Positions 26,583 to 35,335 of a stretch of 64,000 nucleotides of DNA are shown piece by piece. The notes under the pieces are model-generated. The model was not told the origin of the DNA, ran no database searches, and was given only the letters and a program-made list of their open reading frames with translations. The stretch is taken from assembly GCF_900101095.1 (NCBI RefSeq), contig NZ_FNFM01000005.1, positions 62,001-126,000 on the forward strand. Direction: 5' to 3'. This stretch comes from Actinopolyspora mzabensis (GTDB taxonomy: Bacteria > Actinomycetota > Actinomycetes > Mycobacteriales > Pseudonocardiaceae). Both the position numbers and the translations under genes were made by a program. Positions within the stretch are counted from its first letter, which is position 1; each line of letters starts with the position of its first letter.

Positions 26583-26631
26583 ACGCCCGGTGGCAGAGTG
26601 GGCCGCACCGGAAAACCGAAGGAGAGTTCTC

Positions 26632-27528
26632 ATGCGTGCCGTCCAGTTCTACGAAACCGGCTCCTCGGAAGTGCTGCGGATGGACGAGGTCGACCGGCCG
26701 GAACCGGGTGCGGGACAGGTCCGGGTCGCCGTTCGCGTCGCCGGGGTGAATCCGCTGGACTGGAAACTACGTCGTGGTGTGATGCCCGGCCTTTCACTGC
26801 CGCACCGACCGGGGCTGGAGCTGTCCGGTGTCGTCGACGCGGTCGGTGATTCCGCTCCGTTCGAGGTGGGAGAAGAGGTGTTCGGCTGGTCCGAGACCGG
26901 CTCCTACGCCGAGTACGCCCTGGCGACGATCCTGGCACGCAAACCGTCCGGAATGTCCTGGGGGGACGCTGCCGCGCTGCCGGTGGCCGGAGCCACCGCG
27001 CTGCGGGTTTTGCGCGAGCTCGAACTCGGTTCCGGCGATGTGCTGCTGATCCACGGTGCCAGCGGCGCGGTGGGGCGGATCGCGGTGCAACTGGCCGTCG
27101 AGTTCGGAGCCACGGTGATCGGCACGGCAGGTTCGGGGCGGTTCGACGATCTCCGCGGGCTCGGTGCCGTTCCGGTGGCCTACGGCGAGGGCCTGGTCGA
27201 CCGGGTTCGTGAGTTGGTGCTGCGAGTGGACGCCGTGTTCGACGCCGCGGGCAAGGGCGTGCTGCCGGAGTCGGTGGAGCTGCGCGGCGGCACCGAGCGG
27301 ATCATCACCATCGCCGACCCGAACGCCGCCGAATCGGGCGTACCGTTCTCCAGCGGCAAGGAGTGGGACCGCACGCCGGAGGTGCTGTCCGAACTGGCCG
27401 ATCGTGTCGTCGCGGGTGAGCTGGACCTCCAGCACGCTCGGGCGTATCCGCTGTCCGACGCGGCCGCGGCGCAGGACGACAGCGAGGCGGGCCACAGCGG
27501 CGGCAAGATCACCCTCGAAGTGAGCTGA
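26632..27528 (+). CDS. NADP-dependent quinone-type oxidoreductase (MDR family)
   Basis: ATG 26632 with AAGGAG 7 bases upstream; 298 aa. GroES-like N-terminal domain (VNPLDWKLRRGVMPGLSLPHRPGLELSGVVDAVG) and Rossmann domain with GASGAVGRIAVQLAVEFGATVIGTA. No structural zinc cysteines are present, typical of the quinone oxidoreductase branch. It probably reduces quinones or enones with NADPH. It follows hypB by 149 bp but has no known link with hydrogenase; the substrate is unknown. Confidence 0.9.
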   Translation: MRAVQFYETGSSEVLRMDEVDRPEPGAGQVRVAVRVAGVNPLDWKLRRGVMPGLSLPHRPGLELSGVVDAVGDSAPFEVGEEVFGWSETGSYAEYALATILARKPSGMSWGDAAALPVAGATALRVLRELELGSGDVLLIHGASGAVGRIAVQLAVEFGATVIGTAGSGRFDDLRGLGAVPVAYGEGLVDRVRELVLRVDAVFDAAGKGVLPESVELRGGTERIITIADPNAAESGVPFSSGKEWDRTPEVLSELADRVVAGELDLQHARAYPLSDAAAAQDDSEAGHSGGKITLEVS

Positions 27529-27562
27529 GCGTTCCCGGCTGCCATCGAAAAAATCGAGATGT

Positions 27563-27596
27563 GACCGCCCGGTGCGCTTCGGCGCGCCGGGCGGTC
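27563..27596 (+). terminator. strong stem-loop terminator after the oxidoreductase gene
   Basis: GACCGCCCGG pairs with CCGGGCGGTC, enclosing an inner GCGC-TTCG-GCGC stem with a stable TTCG tetraloop. It starts 34 bases after the stop. Confidence 0.85.
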
Positions 27597-27759
27597 TTCG
27601 CGTGTGGTCGGTGCTGTGCTGTAGTCAGTGCGGGTCGGGTGGTTGGTGCGGCCGGACGAGGTGCGTATTTCGTCGGCAGGTCCGGCGCTCGCGGGCCGTT
27701 GTCGCGTCTTGGGCGGGCAAGGTGACCGGCCGGGCCGGGTGGGTGGACGCCTTACTCAG

Positions 27760-27942
27760 ATGTGGTCGAGGAGTGGTTCGCGTTCTTCCTCGGCTCGGAG
27801 GGTGAGGCGATTCGTGAGTTCGATTATGAGCAGCTCGTGGTTCCCTGCCTGCTACAGATCCGGGACTCGAAGGATCCTGCCGGGGGTGTTGGTGGTGGAC
27901 CGTCGCCGCTGGGCCGTGTTCGTGACCAAGCTTTCGAAGTGA
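27760..27942 (+). pseudogene. fused remnant of a DUF5753 regulator and a DUF397 protein
   Basis: One frame reads VVEEWFAFFLGSEGEAIREF then LVVPCLLQ, the start of a DUF5753 (Scr1-like antitoxin-type regulator) domain, normally continuing QTxxYAR. It passes directly into IRDSKDPAGG, the middle of a DUF397 protein, and after a one-base shift in a G-run (about 27880-27885) ends GVLVVDRRRWAVFVTKLSK-stop, the DUF397 C-terminus. The simplest reading is a deletion that joined two adjacent genes, followed by frame decay. No start codon with a convincing RBS is seen. The surrounding 27597-28100 holds nothing else recognisable. Confidence 0.7.
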
Positions 27943-28100
27943 GGTGCGGAGCGCTCTGTCACCGGTACGGCTGATGACTTCACCAGGAGTCCGGTGGTAT
28001 TTGTGAACGCGGATAGTGGCTTTTTGCTCCGCGTTCCGGCTCGGTTAGTCCTGCGGTACTGCCTCGCCTGTACCCGAGCCCTCGCGAGGTGGTGGCGTCG

Positions 28101-28298
28101 ATGAACGCGATGGAACCGTCCACGAGGTACTGGCGTCGGAGTGGTTACAGCGGCGGCAACGGCGACTGCGTGGAGGTGACTACCTTGCCCGGTGCGATAG
28201 CAGGACGGGACTCGAAGGCCCCGAACGCCGGGATGACGGTGGTGGATCGTCCTCGCTGGGCCGAGTTCCTGGCAGCTTCGCCGTCCTCATTGGAGTGA
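28101..28298 (+). CDS. DUF397 family protein
   Basis: ATG 28101 (GAGG 11 bases upstream; GTG 28089 and ATG 28110 also in frame); 65 aa. WRRSGYSGGNGDCVEV and IAGRDSKAPNAGMTVVD then RWAEFLA cover the whole DUF397 pattern. These small proteins usually follow an XRE/DUF5753 regulator, proposed as toxin-antitoxin-like pairs in Streptomyces (Scr1/Scr2). Here the regulator is missing, and only the remnant at 27760 lies upstream, so this copy appears orphaned. Confidence 0.85.
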   Translation: MNAMEPSTRYWRRSGYSGGNGDCVEVTTLPGAIAGRDSKAPNAGMTVVDRPRWAEFLAASPSSLE

Positions 28299-28420
28299 AG
28301 TGGGTCACTGTTCGGGTTTGTCGGTTTGCCGGATGATGGTCATACGCGTGGGTTAGGCTGATCGCTCGGTCGGGGTGACATCTGTCGCGGTGAGCTTGTT
28401 CGGAGCTGGGAGGGGCTGTG

Positions 28421-28762
28421 ATGGCGGACGGGACCGCTGGATTCACTGGCGCGAGGGAGCCGCAGGCCGCCGACAGTGCCGCCGCGATTCATGAGCGGGA
28501 GGCTTTGGAAGCTGATCGGTTCGCTCACTCCGCAACCGGGTCGCAACAGGTGCCGAGCTTGGGGGATTATCCGCCGGAGCGACAGTTGGCGAACGAGTTC
28601 GGGTTTAAGACAGCTAACGGTTCTGCCGGAGCGGCGGAACTGCCGGGACACTTCTCGGAGCAGCCGCGCCGTAGGACGAAGTTGTTTCGGCAGACCATGC
28701 AGCACTGGGTTGCTACGGAGAACGCGAAGAAGGTAGAGCCGAACGTTCCGGAACCGGCGTAA
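28421..28762 (+). CDS. hypothetical protein upstream of the PPE-like gene
   Basis: ATG 28421 (GTG 28418 also possible) with GGGAGGGG upstream; 113 aa. It is hydrophilic, begins ADGTAGFTGAREPQAADSAA, and ends with a basic helical stretch (QPRRRTKLFRQTMQHWVATENAKKVE). No signal peptide, membrane span or known domain. Only 12 bp separate it from the PPE-like gene, so it is probably co-transcribed with the type VII secretion genes. Confidence 0.7.
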   Translation: MADGTAGFTGAREPQAADSAAAIHEREALEADRFAHSATGSQQVPSLGDYPPERQLANEFGFKTANGSAGAAELPGHFSEQPRRRTKLFRQTMQHWVATENAKKVEPNVPEPA

Positions 28763-28774
28763 GGGGGCGCTGTC

Positions 28775-30262
28775 ATGGGTATCGGATCCTGGTTGGACGA
28801 GAAGATGGGGTCGGTGGACGAGGCCATCGGCGGCGTGGTGAAAGACCTACCCGGGGCCATAAGCGATATTCCGGGTACGCTGCGCGACGACGTGGGCAAG
28901 CTACTGGGGTACGACACGCGTGCCGAGAACCGGCAGCAGGAACAGGCCGAGGCCGCCGAGCAGCAGGGTGAGCAGCAGCGGCAGGAGCTCGAAGAGCGTA
29001 ACCGGAAACTGGACGCCCCCGCCGGCTACGACCCGCCGTCCATCAAGCAGCACGAGAACTGGCAGTCCTACGATCACAAAAAGATCTACGACACCAACCA
29101 GAGCACGCTCAGCCACTCCGACGCGAAGGCCGTGGGCGATGCTTGGTGCGACATCGGCGGGAAACTGAGCGAGCTCGGTGCAAGACTGCAGAACGATTCC
29201 GCCAAGGCGATCGACAGTGGCTGGTCCGGGCAGGCGGCCGAGACGGCCAAACAATCCGCGCAACCACTGGCCACCTGGGCCAGTGGCAGCGGTGATTGCT
29301 TCCGGATGACCGGTAACAAGATCGCACAGGCTGGTACGGCCGCGGGCCAGGTCAAGGAGATGGTCCCGCCGCCGCGCGACTACAACGTGAGCCGTTCCAT
29401 GGTCGCGGGCATCGCGGGCGGACCCGGTGGCGCGGGTCAGGACGCGAAGCGGCAGCAGCAGGAACGGCAGCAGGAGGAGCGCCACGCCCAGGAGACGATG
29501 AACCGGGTGCTGAGCGCGACCTATCAGGACGTGGACTCCACCGTGCCCGCCTACCGGCAGCTGAACGGCGAACCGGCGACTCCGCCCTCGACTCCCTCCG
29601 GTGACGAACCACCGCCGGTGCCGCCCGCCGTGCCACCGGGACGAACCGGTCCGGGCAACGTGCCCGGTGGTTACCCCGGTGGCGGCGGTTCCGGGGGTGG
29701 CGTGGGGTCCGGTGGAACCGGTTCCGGGGGGTCCGGCAACGGGGGCTCACTGCCGGGACAGCACGGGAACGGCTTCAGCCCGGGGCAGTCGCCCGGCTCC
29801 GGGGACTACTCCAACGGCTCCGCGGGCAGCGAGTCCGCGTGGACCTCCGGTCCCGGGGGTTCCGCCACTCCGGGCGGGCCGGGCAGTGCGGGCGGCTCCG
29901 GCGCAGGCGGCGGTGCTGCCGGGCGCGGCGCGGGAGGTGTCGGCGGAGTCGGTGGCTACGTCGGTGGGGGAGCGGGTGGCGGAACGCCCTCCACCTCGGG
30001 GCGGGGCGGCACCACGCCGGGATCGGGGGGCCGTTCGGGTAGCGCCCCGGTCCGAGGTGGCTCGCCGACCTCCGGAACCGCGGCCACCGGCGCCACCTCG
30101 GGGCGTGCCGGAGGGGGACGCGCGCCGATGGCGGGCGCTCCCGGCGGGCGCGGCCAGGGCAGCGACGAGGATCAGGAGCACGAGCGTCCCAGCTGGCTGG
30201 AGGAGTGGGAGGACGTGTGGTTCAACGACATGCCCAGAACCGCTCCACCGGTCATCGAGTGA
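28775..30262 (+). CDS. PPE-like/WXG100-superfamily type VII secretion substrate
   Basis: ATG 28775; 495 aa. Residues about 95-210 form a helical hairpin of the PPE/WXG type (WCDIGGKLSELGARLQ; DSGWSGQAAETAKQSAQPLATW). A coiled, Gln/Glu-rich stretch follows, then a long Gly/Ser/Pro-rich region (about 270-460), and the C-terminus PSWLEEWEDVWFNDMPRTAPPVIE, a signature shared by such proteins in Pseudonocardiales. Secreted through an ESX-type machine with help of the EspG-like chaperone encoded next; the function outside the cell is unknown. Confidence 0.85.
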   Translation: MGIGSWLDEKMGSVDEAIGGVVKDLPGAISDIPGTLRDDVGKLLGYDTRAENRQQEQAEAAEQQGEQQRQELEERNRKLDAPAGYDPPSIKQHENWQSYDHKKIYDTNQSTLSHSDAKAVGDAWCDIGGKLSELGARLQNDSAKAIDSGWSGQAAETAKQSAQPLATWASGSGDCFRMTGNKIAQAGTAAGQVKEMVPPPRDYNVSRSMVAGIAGGPGGAGQDAKRQQQERQQEERHAQETMNRVLSATYQDVDSTVPAYRQLNGEPATPPSTPSGDEPPPVPPAVPPGRTGPGNVPGGYPGGGGSGGGVGSGGTGSGGSGNGGSLPGQHGNGFSPGQSPGSGDYSNGSAGSESAWTSGPGGSATPGGPGSAGGSGAGGGAAGRGAGGVGGVGGYVGGGAGGGTPSTSGRGGTTPGSGGRSGSAPVRGGSPTSGTAATGATSGRAGGGRAPMAGAPGGRGQGSDEDQEHERPSWLEEWEDVWFNDMPRTAPPVIE

Positions 30263-30325
30263 CAGCAGCGAAGGTGCGCCCGGCCCCGGAAGGGCTCGGG
30301 CGCGCCCCGGCACGAGAGGAACACC

Positions 30326-31150
30326 GTGGCCGTCTCCGGCCGTTGGCAGTTGCACCCGCTGCACCTGTACTTCCTGCACAGCTATCTCGGACTGGACGAT
30401 CTGACGCTTCCGCTGGAAGTGGAGCCCTACACCCACACCCGGCAGCAGTTCGCCGAGGTGGGCAAGCGCGAGTACGAAACGATGCGTTCCGAAGGGTTGA
30501 TCGTCGACGACGAGGTGGAGCCCGGCCTCGCGCACGCGTTGGCCGTGCTGGCGAAGCCCTACCTGTGGGTCGACTCGATGTGGTTGCCGAGGTTCGGCGA
30601 GGACCCGATGTGGCGTACGGTCGCCGCCGTCACCGCGGGCAACCGGGTGGTGCTCGGTGTGCAACCGCCGGGGGAGACCGAACGCTACGGTGGCCCGCTC
30701 ACCGTCGAACTCCACGACCGGGTGAGCCTGTCCCAGGCACTGCTGCCCACGCTGCCCCCGGCACCACCGGGCAACCAGGGGCCGGTGCGAGTTCCCGAGA
30801 GCTCCTTCCCCGGGCAGGAGTCCGAAGCGGACTCCGAGTCCCACGGTTTGCTGCGTCCCGCCGCGGGGTCCTCCGGTGGTGGCAGCGGTGACCGGCAGTT
30901 GGCGCTCTACCGCGCGCTCGGCGCGGCCGAACACCTCCGGGCGGGCCAGCTCGCCGCCAACGTCCGGGACCGCAACGGCCGCGTCACCCGTTCCCGAGTG
31001 GTGCGCTGGTTCGACAACGTCGAACCCGACGGGCGCTACCTCGACCACAACGAGCGAGGAAACACCGGGGAGCGGGTCTACGCACTCACCCCGGTGGACG
31101 CACGCGCGCTCGGCGGCAAGATCGAGGAGCTGGTGACCGAGATCAGGTGA
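30326..31150 (+). CDS. EspG-like type VII secretion chaperone
   Basis: GTG 30326 behind GAGAGGA; 274 aa. Pattern of the ESX EspG family: LHPLHLYFLHSYLGLDDLTLPL at the start, YLWVDSMW then VAAVTAGNRVVLGVQPPGE in the middle, and a C-terminal RWFDNVEPDGRYL module. EspG proteins bind PE/PPE-type substrates in the cytosol and keep them secretion-competent. The PPE-like protein 64 bp upstream is the likely client. No ESX core (EccC etc.) is in this window. Confidence 0.9.
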   Translation: MAVSGRWQLHPLHLYFLHSYLGLDDLTLPLEVEPYTHTRQQFAEVGKREYETMRSEGLIVDDEVEPGLAHALAVLAKPYLWVDSMWLPRFGEDPMWRTVAAVTAGNRVVLGVQPPGETERYGGPLTVELHDRVSLSQALLPTLPPAPPGNQGPVRVPESSFPGQESEADSESHGLLRPAAGSSGGGSGDRQLALYRALGAAEHLRAGQLAANVRDRNGRVTRSRVVRWFDNVEPDGRYLDHNERGNTGERVYALTPVDARALGGKIEELVTEIR

Positions 31151-31217
31151 CCCGCTCGGCCCGGCTGAGCCGTCACCACGGGAGCCGTGGCCACCGGAGC
31201 GCGGCGGTCGGGTTCGT

Positions 31218-31616
31218 TCAGTGCTTGCCACCCGGCAGCAGCTCGTGGAGGAACTCGATCGTTCGGCAGTAGTTCTCGTAGGCCTCGGGATCGTCCGGGC
31301 CGCCCGCCTCGAGCATCTCCTCGTAGGCACGTGCCTGGGCGGAGACGGCGCTGTGTATCAGCAGGGCCTGCTGCCGGAACCCGTCGAGGGCATCCCGCAA
31401 CAGGGCGCTGTCCATGCCGATCTCGTCCAGTCTCTCCAGCGCGGGCTGCTGGTCCGGGTGCATCCGTTCGGCCAGCAGCCGCCAACCCGCCGAATGGCTG
31501 CGCAGCAACTCGCCGAAGTCGCTGTGCCCGGCGTTTCGGTCTTTCCCGGCATCGGCGCCCGAGGGGCCGGAAGATTCGATGTCGTCCTGCTCGTCCCGAC
31601 CGGCTGCCTCGTCCAT
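31218..31616 (-). CDS. hypothetical helical protein
   Basis: ATG 31616 on the minus strand; 132 aa. Acidic N-terminus (AAGRDEQDDIESSG), then helices: SDFGELLRSHSAGWRLLAERM, LERLDEIGMDSALLRDALDGF and QARAYEEMLEAGG. No signal or membrane segment. It is convergent with the EspG-like gene, 67 bp apart. No family recognised. Confidence 0.65.
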   Translation of the reverse strand: MDEAAGRDEQDDIESSGPSGADAGKDRNAGHSDFGELLRSHSAGWRLLAERMHPDQQPALERLDEIGMDSALLRDALDGFRQQALLIHSAVSAQARAYEEMLEAGGPDDPEAYENYCRTIEFLHELLPGGKH

Positions 31617-31711
31617 TCCCCGATCGTGCCACGAAATGCGGCTACGCCACGGTCGTGGTTGCCCGCGGGCCTGTTCCGCATTCGGGCCGTGCCACGAGCA
31701 GCGAAGCCTCG

Positions 31712-32374
31712 CTACCAGGTGAGGCGCTCGAGCAGCTCCGCGGCCAGCAGCAGGGCCAGCCCGAAACCGGCGCACGGCAGCGCCATCAGCACTATCCTGC
31801 CGAACTGCCGCTTCGACACCACCGCCAGCAGCAGGATCACCAGTACGACCAGCATGGTGCACACCAGGAACACCGGGTCGGCGCTGAGCGTGGGGTAGAG
31901 CTCCCGGGCGGCGTCACCGGACAACAGCCCGATGGCGGTGGTCGTGGCGATCGCCGCCGACCAGCCCTCCCGTCCGATGTGTCGGAACACGGTACCGCAG
32001 GTGATACCCGCCAGCACCGCCACGGCCAGCCAGGCGGTCATTCGTACCGGGTCGACCGAGTACTCCGCCCCGGCGTACTGCAGCACGTGCACCCACTGCT
32101 TGCCGAGATAGAACACCAGCACGCCACTCAGCAGCGCTGTCGATGCCCGCCGCACCGCCGTACGCAGCGTGTGGCCCGCAGTGGTCGTCACTCCCAGCAC
32201 GATCCAGATCAGGAAACCGTGCGCCAGCCACTCCAGTCCGGGCGCGTAGTAGGAAATCGCGGCCAACCCGCCGGAGAACATTCCCGACACCACGATTCCC
32301 AGCTGGACACCCGTCGATTTCACGAGCGAACGATCGGAATGCGTTTCCTCGCGTTCCGCGACTGTGGCTGGCAC
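31712..32374 (-). CDS. multi-span membrane protein of unknown function
   Basis: ATG 32374, 220 aa. Six hydrophobic segments can be counted, e.g. GIVVSGMFSGGLAAISYYA, GFLIWIVLGVTTTAG, AWLAVAVLAGITCGTVF, FLVCTMLVVLVILLLAVV and IVLMALPCAGFGLALLLAAEL. It may belong to one of the actinobacterial DUFs of ~200-aa integral membrane proteins, but no diagnostic motif is seen. It is 95 bp upstream of the small minus-strand gene at 31218. Confidence 0.75.
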   Translation of the reverse strand: MPATVAEREETHSDRSLVKSTGVQLGIVVSGMFSGGLAAISYYAPGLEWLAHGFLIWIVLGVTTTAGHTLRTAVRRASTALLSGVLVFYLGKQWVHVLQYAGAEYSVDPVRMTAWLAVAVLAGITCGTVFRHIGREGWSAAIATTTAIGLLSGDAARELYPTLSADPVFLVCTMLVVLVILLLAVVSKRQFGRIVLMALPCAGFGLALLLAAELLERLTW

Positions 32375-32657
32375 TGCTCACTCTCTCGGACGACCGGCAC
32401 CGAACAGTCGAATGCTACCGGATGGCGGAAATCGAGGCCGTGACCAGTCACTTCCGTGGCAGCGACACGCCGAGGTCTCACGTTCGGTCCCCGAGCCGCT
32501 TCGCGAGTCCGTCAAGGCTCCCCAGCGGCCGCAGGGCCTCGTTCGATCGTCCCGTCGCGCGCCGTATGCGATCGATCACTTCGGAGTGACGATCTCGCGG
32601 TACGTCGGTAGTTTCTCGGTCCGCAACAGCGCTGTGTCGTTTTCCTGGGGGCGCGAG

Positions 32658-32978
32658 ATGGGGAGTTCCGCCGATGGCGGTCGTTACGCCGTCCATCCCG
32701 AGGAGCTGACGAAGATCGGTGAGAGATCCGCCGATCTGGGAGAGAGGTTGCTCGAACTGAAGCGTGCCACGGCCGAGGACTCCGCCGCGGCCGTTCGCAC
32801 CCACGGAGACTGGGCGTTCTCGGCCGCGCTGGAACGGTTGCAGTCCAGCTGCGAGCACAACGTCGAGGGGTTCGGCCGCTGGCTCGACGACATGGGGGAC
32901 AGGCTGATGGCCGCGGCCCGGAACTACGAGGAGACCGACGAGTGGGCGGTCGCGAAGCTCCGAGGGGTGGGGGTCTGA
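32658..32978 (+). CDS. EspC-like type VII secretion target
   Basis: ATG 32658 with GGGG 8 bases upstream; 106 aa. YAVHPEELTKIGERSADLGERLLEL, then GDWAFSAALERLQSSCE and a LMAAARNYEETDEWAV end follow the ESX secretion-associated EspC pattern, with the Y-x-x-x-D type export motif (YEETD) at the C-terminus. It likely forms the partner of the large protein encoded 5 bp downstream, in the way WXG/EspC proteins pair with their effectors. Confidence 0.85.
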   Translation: MGSSADGGRYAVHPEELTKIGERSADLGERLLELKRATAEDSAAAVRTHGDWAFSAALERLQSSCEHNVEGFGRWLDDMGDRLMAAARNYEETDEWAVAKLRGVGV

Positions 32979-32983
32979 GCGCC

Positions 32984-35335
32984 GTGGACTACCGACAGCT
33001 GATGGAAGCCGAGCCGTCGGCGATCGCCCGAGCAGCCGATGCGTGGAGATCGCTGGCCGGGAAGTACGACAAGGTTCTCGGGGACTTCGACGCGGAGGTG
33101 CGGGAGCCGCTCGACAACGAGGAGGCCTGGCACGGCGAGGCCAAGGACGCCGCCACCGCTCACGCCGAACGCATCCGCGAGAAGATGCGCGAGTACCTCG
33201 ACAGGATCGAGTCGGTCCCCACGACGCTGGAACGGGCGTCATCCGAGATCGAGACCTGCCGGGCGCGTCTGGAGCGGCTGTCCGACGAGATCAACGAGGG
33301 CGAGCACTGGACGATTTACCGCGACGGTCGGATCGAGTACCCCGAGGACCAACAGGCCCGCTACGAGTCCTACGCCGCCGAGATCGAAGGGTTGCTCTCC
33401 AGGGCGGAACAGGCCGATCAGGACGCTGCCCGCGCCCTCGGCGAAGCCGACGACTCACTCGGCCATCTCGACGAGGTGCTGCGCGAGGAGCGTGCCGAAC
33501 AGGAACAGGCCGCCAAACAGGCGGCCAAACTGGCCTCGCAACCACCGGGAGAACTGGACTTCGCGGAAGGCGAGCGGCTCGCACGCCTGCTGCGGGAGAA
33601 CGGGCAGGACCCCGCCTTCGCGGGCGAGTTCCTGGAGCGGGTGCGGCCGAAACAACTGCTCGAACTGACCGGCCACCTGCAGGACATGGGGATGACCCAC
33701 TGGGACGGCCACCACGGGGAATCCGGTCCGAACCGCTCCGAGCTGATCGGCGAGCTGCAGCGGAACCTCGGCGAAACGCTGGCTGCCGGTACGAGCGAGA
33801 GCGGCAGGCGCTACCTCGGCGAGGACCTGCACGGCGACGGGGCGGACGACAAGCTCGAGAACCGGGCCGAGACCTACGGCAAGCGGCTCGTGCGGGCGTC
33901 GGAGAACTGGGACACCGGGTTTCTCGGCTTCGGGGATCACGAGGACACCGGCTACCGCGCGCTGGGGATGCTGCTGCACAGCGGCGAGTACTCCGCGGAC
34001 TTCCTGAACCCGGTCGGGGACGCGATGATCGAGTCCGACAAGAAGGACACCTTCGACCGGATCCAGAGCAACGACCTCAACCACGTGGACGATCGCGGCC
34101 GAGGCGGTGACCCGCTCGTGGGGCTGATGACGGCGATGGAGCACAGCCCCGACGCAGCCGGTTCCTTCTTCGACCCCGCGCGGGAAACCGGCCACATGGG
34201 ATATCTGATCGAGCGGGACTGGCCGGTCGACACCTACGACCACGCCCCGGGGCCGGGCAGCGACTACACACCCGACCCGCGGGAAAAAGGACTGGGGCAC
34301 GACGTGCTCGGCAAGGCATTGGAGTCGGCGACCCTCGGGGAACAGCAGGGCACCGCGGAAGGGGCCCGCGTGATGTCGGGGATGGTGCACGAGTTGGCCA
34401 ACACCGAGCAGTCGATGAAGAACCCCGGCGAGGGAACGGTGCCGAACTCGATGCGCGACAGCGTCGGCCGCATGCTCGCGCACAACATGGACGCGGTGCA
34501 CGACTCGGGGTCGGTGTCCCCGAACAGCAGCGGTTCGCTGGGCCTGGACGGGGACGACCCGGAGTGGGCGAAGGGCACGACCGGGGAGATGAGTCCCCGG
34601 TTCAGCCAGGGCGAGGTGTACAAGGTGATGGGGTCCGCGGCCTACGATTCCGAGGCCTACGCGCAGATGCGCGACGCCAACATGGTGCACACCGGACAGC
34701 GGCTCGACGAGATCGCGGGCGACGACGGTCGGTCGATGGGTGATCGGCGGGACCAAATGGCAATGGTGGCGAAGGAGTCCGCCTCGGTGTTCGGGGCGCT
34801 GGACGAGGCGCGTACCTACGCGGTGGATCAGGCCAAGGACGACGAGGATGCCGACCACAACGCGATGATCGACGCGGGTGGCACGCTGGCCTCCTGGGCT
34901 CTTACCGGGGCTGGTGGTGCCGTCGGCGGGGCCGCGGGTGGGATCGGTGGCACGGTGGGTGGCGAGGCGGTCAACCAGATCGCCGAGCAGCTCAAACAGG
35001 ACAGCTCCAATGTCGTGACCAGGGATACCGCCGCCATCAAGGAGAGCGGTCCCAGCGATGCGAGCGACCTGCTGAACCAGTCCTTGTGGCAGCACCGGAT
35101 GTGGCAGGACGACGTCTACCCACCGCCCATCTCCCCTGGATCCGAGGAACTCGACAACCCGAACCGACTAGTCGATTCCGAAGGCAATATGCCGCGCAGC
35201 ATGAAAGACTGGATAAGCGAATACAATCCTTATGGATTCGATCAGCAAGTCGTGCAGAATACTTACCAGAATGGCGCCGCAGTTTACTCCGATGCTACCG
35301 GTAATCGACCCGTGTCGGTAAGCGAGACCGAATGA
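32984..35335 (+). CDS. DUF6571-like large type VII secretion substrate, possible toxin
   Basis: GTG 32984 is preferred (a GTG at 32942 overlaps the previous gene); 783 aa. Residues 1-190 are WXG/LXG-like coiled helices (VDYRQLMEAEPSAIARAADAW; EAWHGEAKDAATAHAERIRE). The central ~500 residues (FLNPVGDAMIESDKKD; LMTAMEHSPDAAGSFFD; MVHELANTEQSMKNP) resemble DUF6571. Gly-rich helices at about 640-670 (GTLASWALTGAGGAVGGAAGG) may insert in membranes. The last ~60 codons (from about 35160) are distinctly A/T-richer than the rest, like the following lipoprotein gene with which the stop overlaps (ATGA). This recalls polymorphic toxin-immunity loci; no toxin fold was recognised. Confidence 0.75.
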   Translation: MDYRQLMEAEPSAIARAADAWRSLAGKYDKVLGDFDAEVREPLDNEEAWHGEAKDAATAHAERIREKMREYLDRIESVPTTLERASSEIETCRARLERLSDEINEGEHWTIYRDGRIEYPEDQQARYESYAAEIEGLLSRAEQADQDAARALGEADDSLGHLDEVLREERAEQEQAAKQAAKLASQPPGELDFAEGERLARLLRENGQDPAFAGEFLERVRPKQLLELTGHLQDMGMTHWDGHHGESGPNRSELIGELQRNLGETLAAGTSESGRRYLGEDLHGDGADDKLENRAETYGKRLVRASENWDTGFLGFGDHEDTGYRALGMLLHSGEYSADFLNPVGDAMIESDKKDTFDRIQSNDLNHVDDRGRGGDPLVGLMTAMEHSPDAAGSFFDPARETGHMGYLIERDWPVDTYDHAPGPGSDYTPDPREKGLGHDVLGKALESATLGEQQGTAEGARVMSGMVHELANTEQSMKNPGEGTVPNSMRDSVGRMLAHNMDAVHDSGSVSPNSSGSLGLDGDDPEWAKGTTGEMSPRFSQGEVYKVMGSAAYDSEAYAQMRDANMVHTGQRLDEIAGDDGRSMGDRRDQMAMVAKESASVFGALDEARTYAVDQAKDDEDADHNAMIDAGGTLASWALTGAGGAVGGAAGGIGGTVGGEAVNQIAEQLKQDSSNVVTRDTAAIKESGPSDASDLLNQSLWQHRMWQDDVYPPPISPGSEELDNPNRLVDSEGNMPRSMKDWISEYNPYGFDQQVVQNTYQNGAAVYSDATGNRPVSVSETE

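Noticed and set aside
31150-32657. ESX core genes (EccB/C/D, MycP) near the EspG-like gene
   Set aside because: The genes in this stretch are a small helical protein and a six-span membrane protein with no FtsK-like or subtilisin motifs; the secretion machine must be elsewhere.
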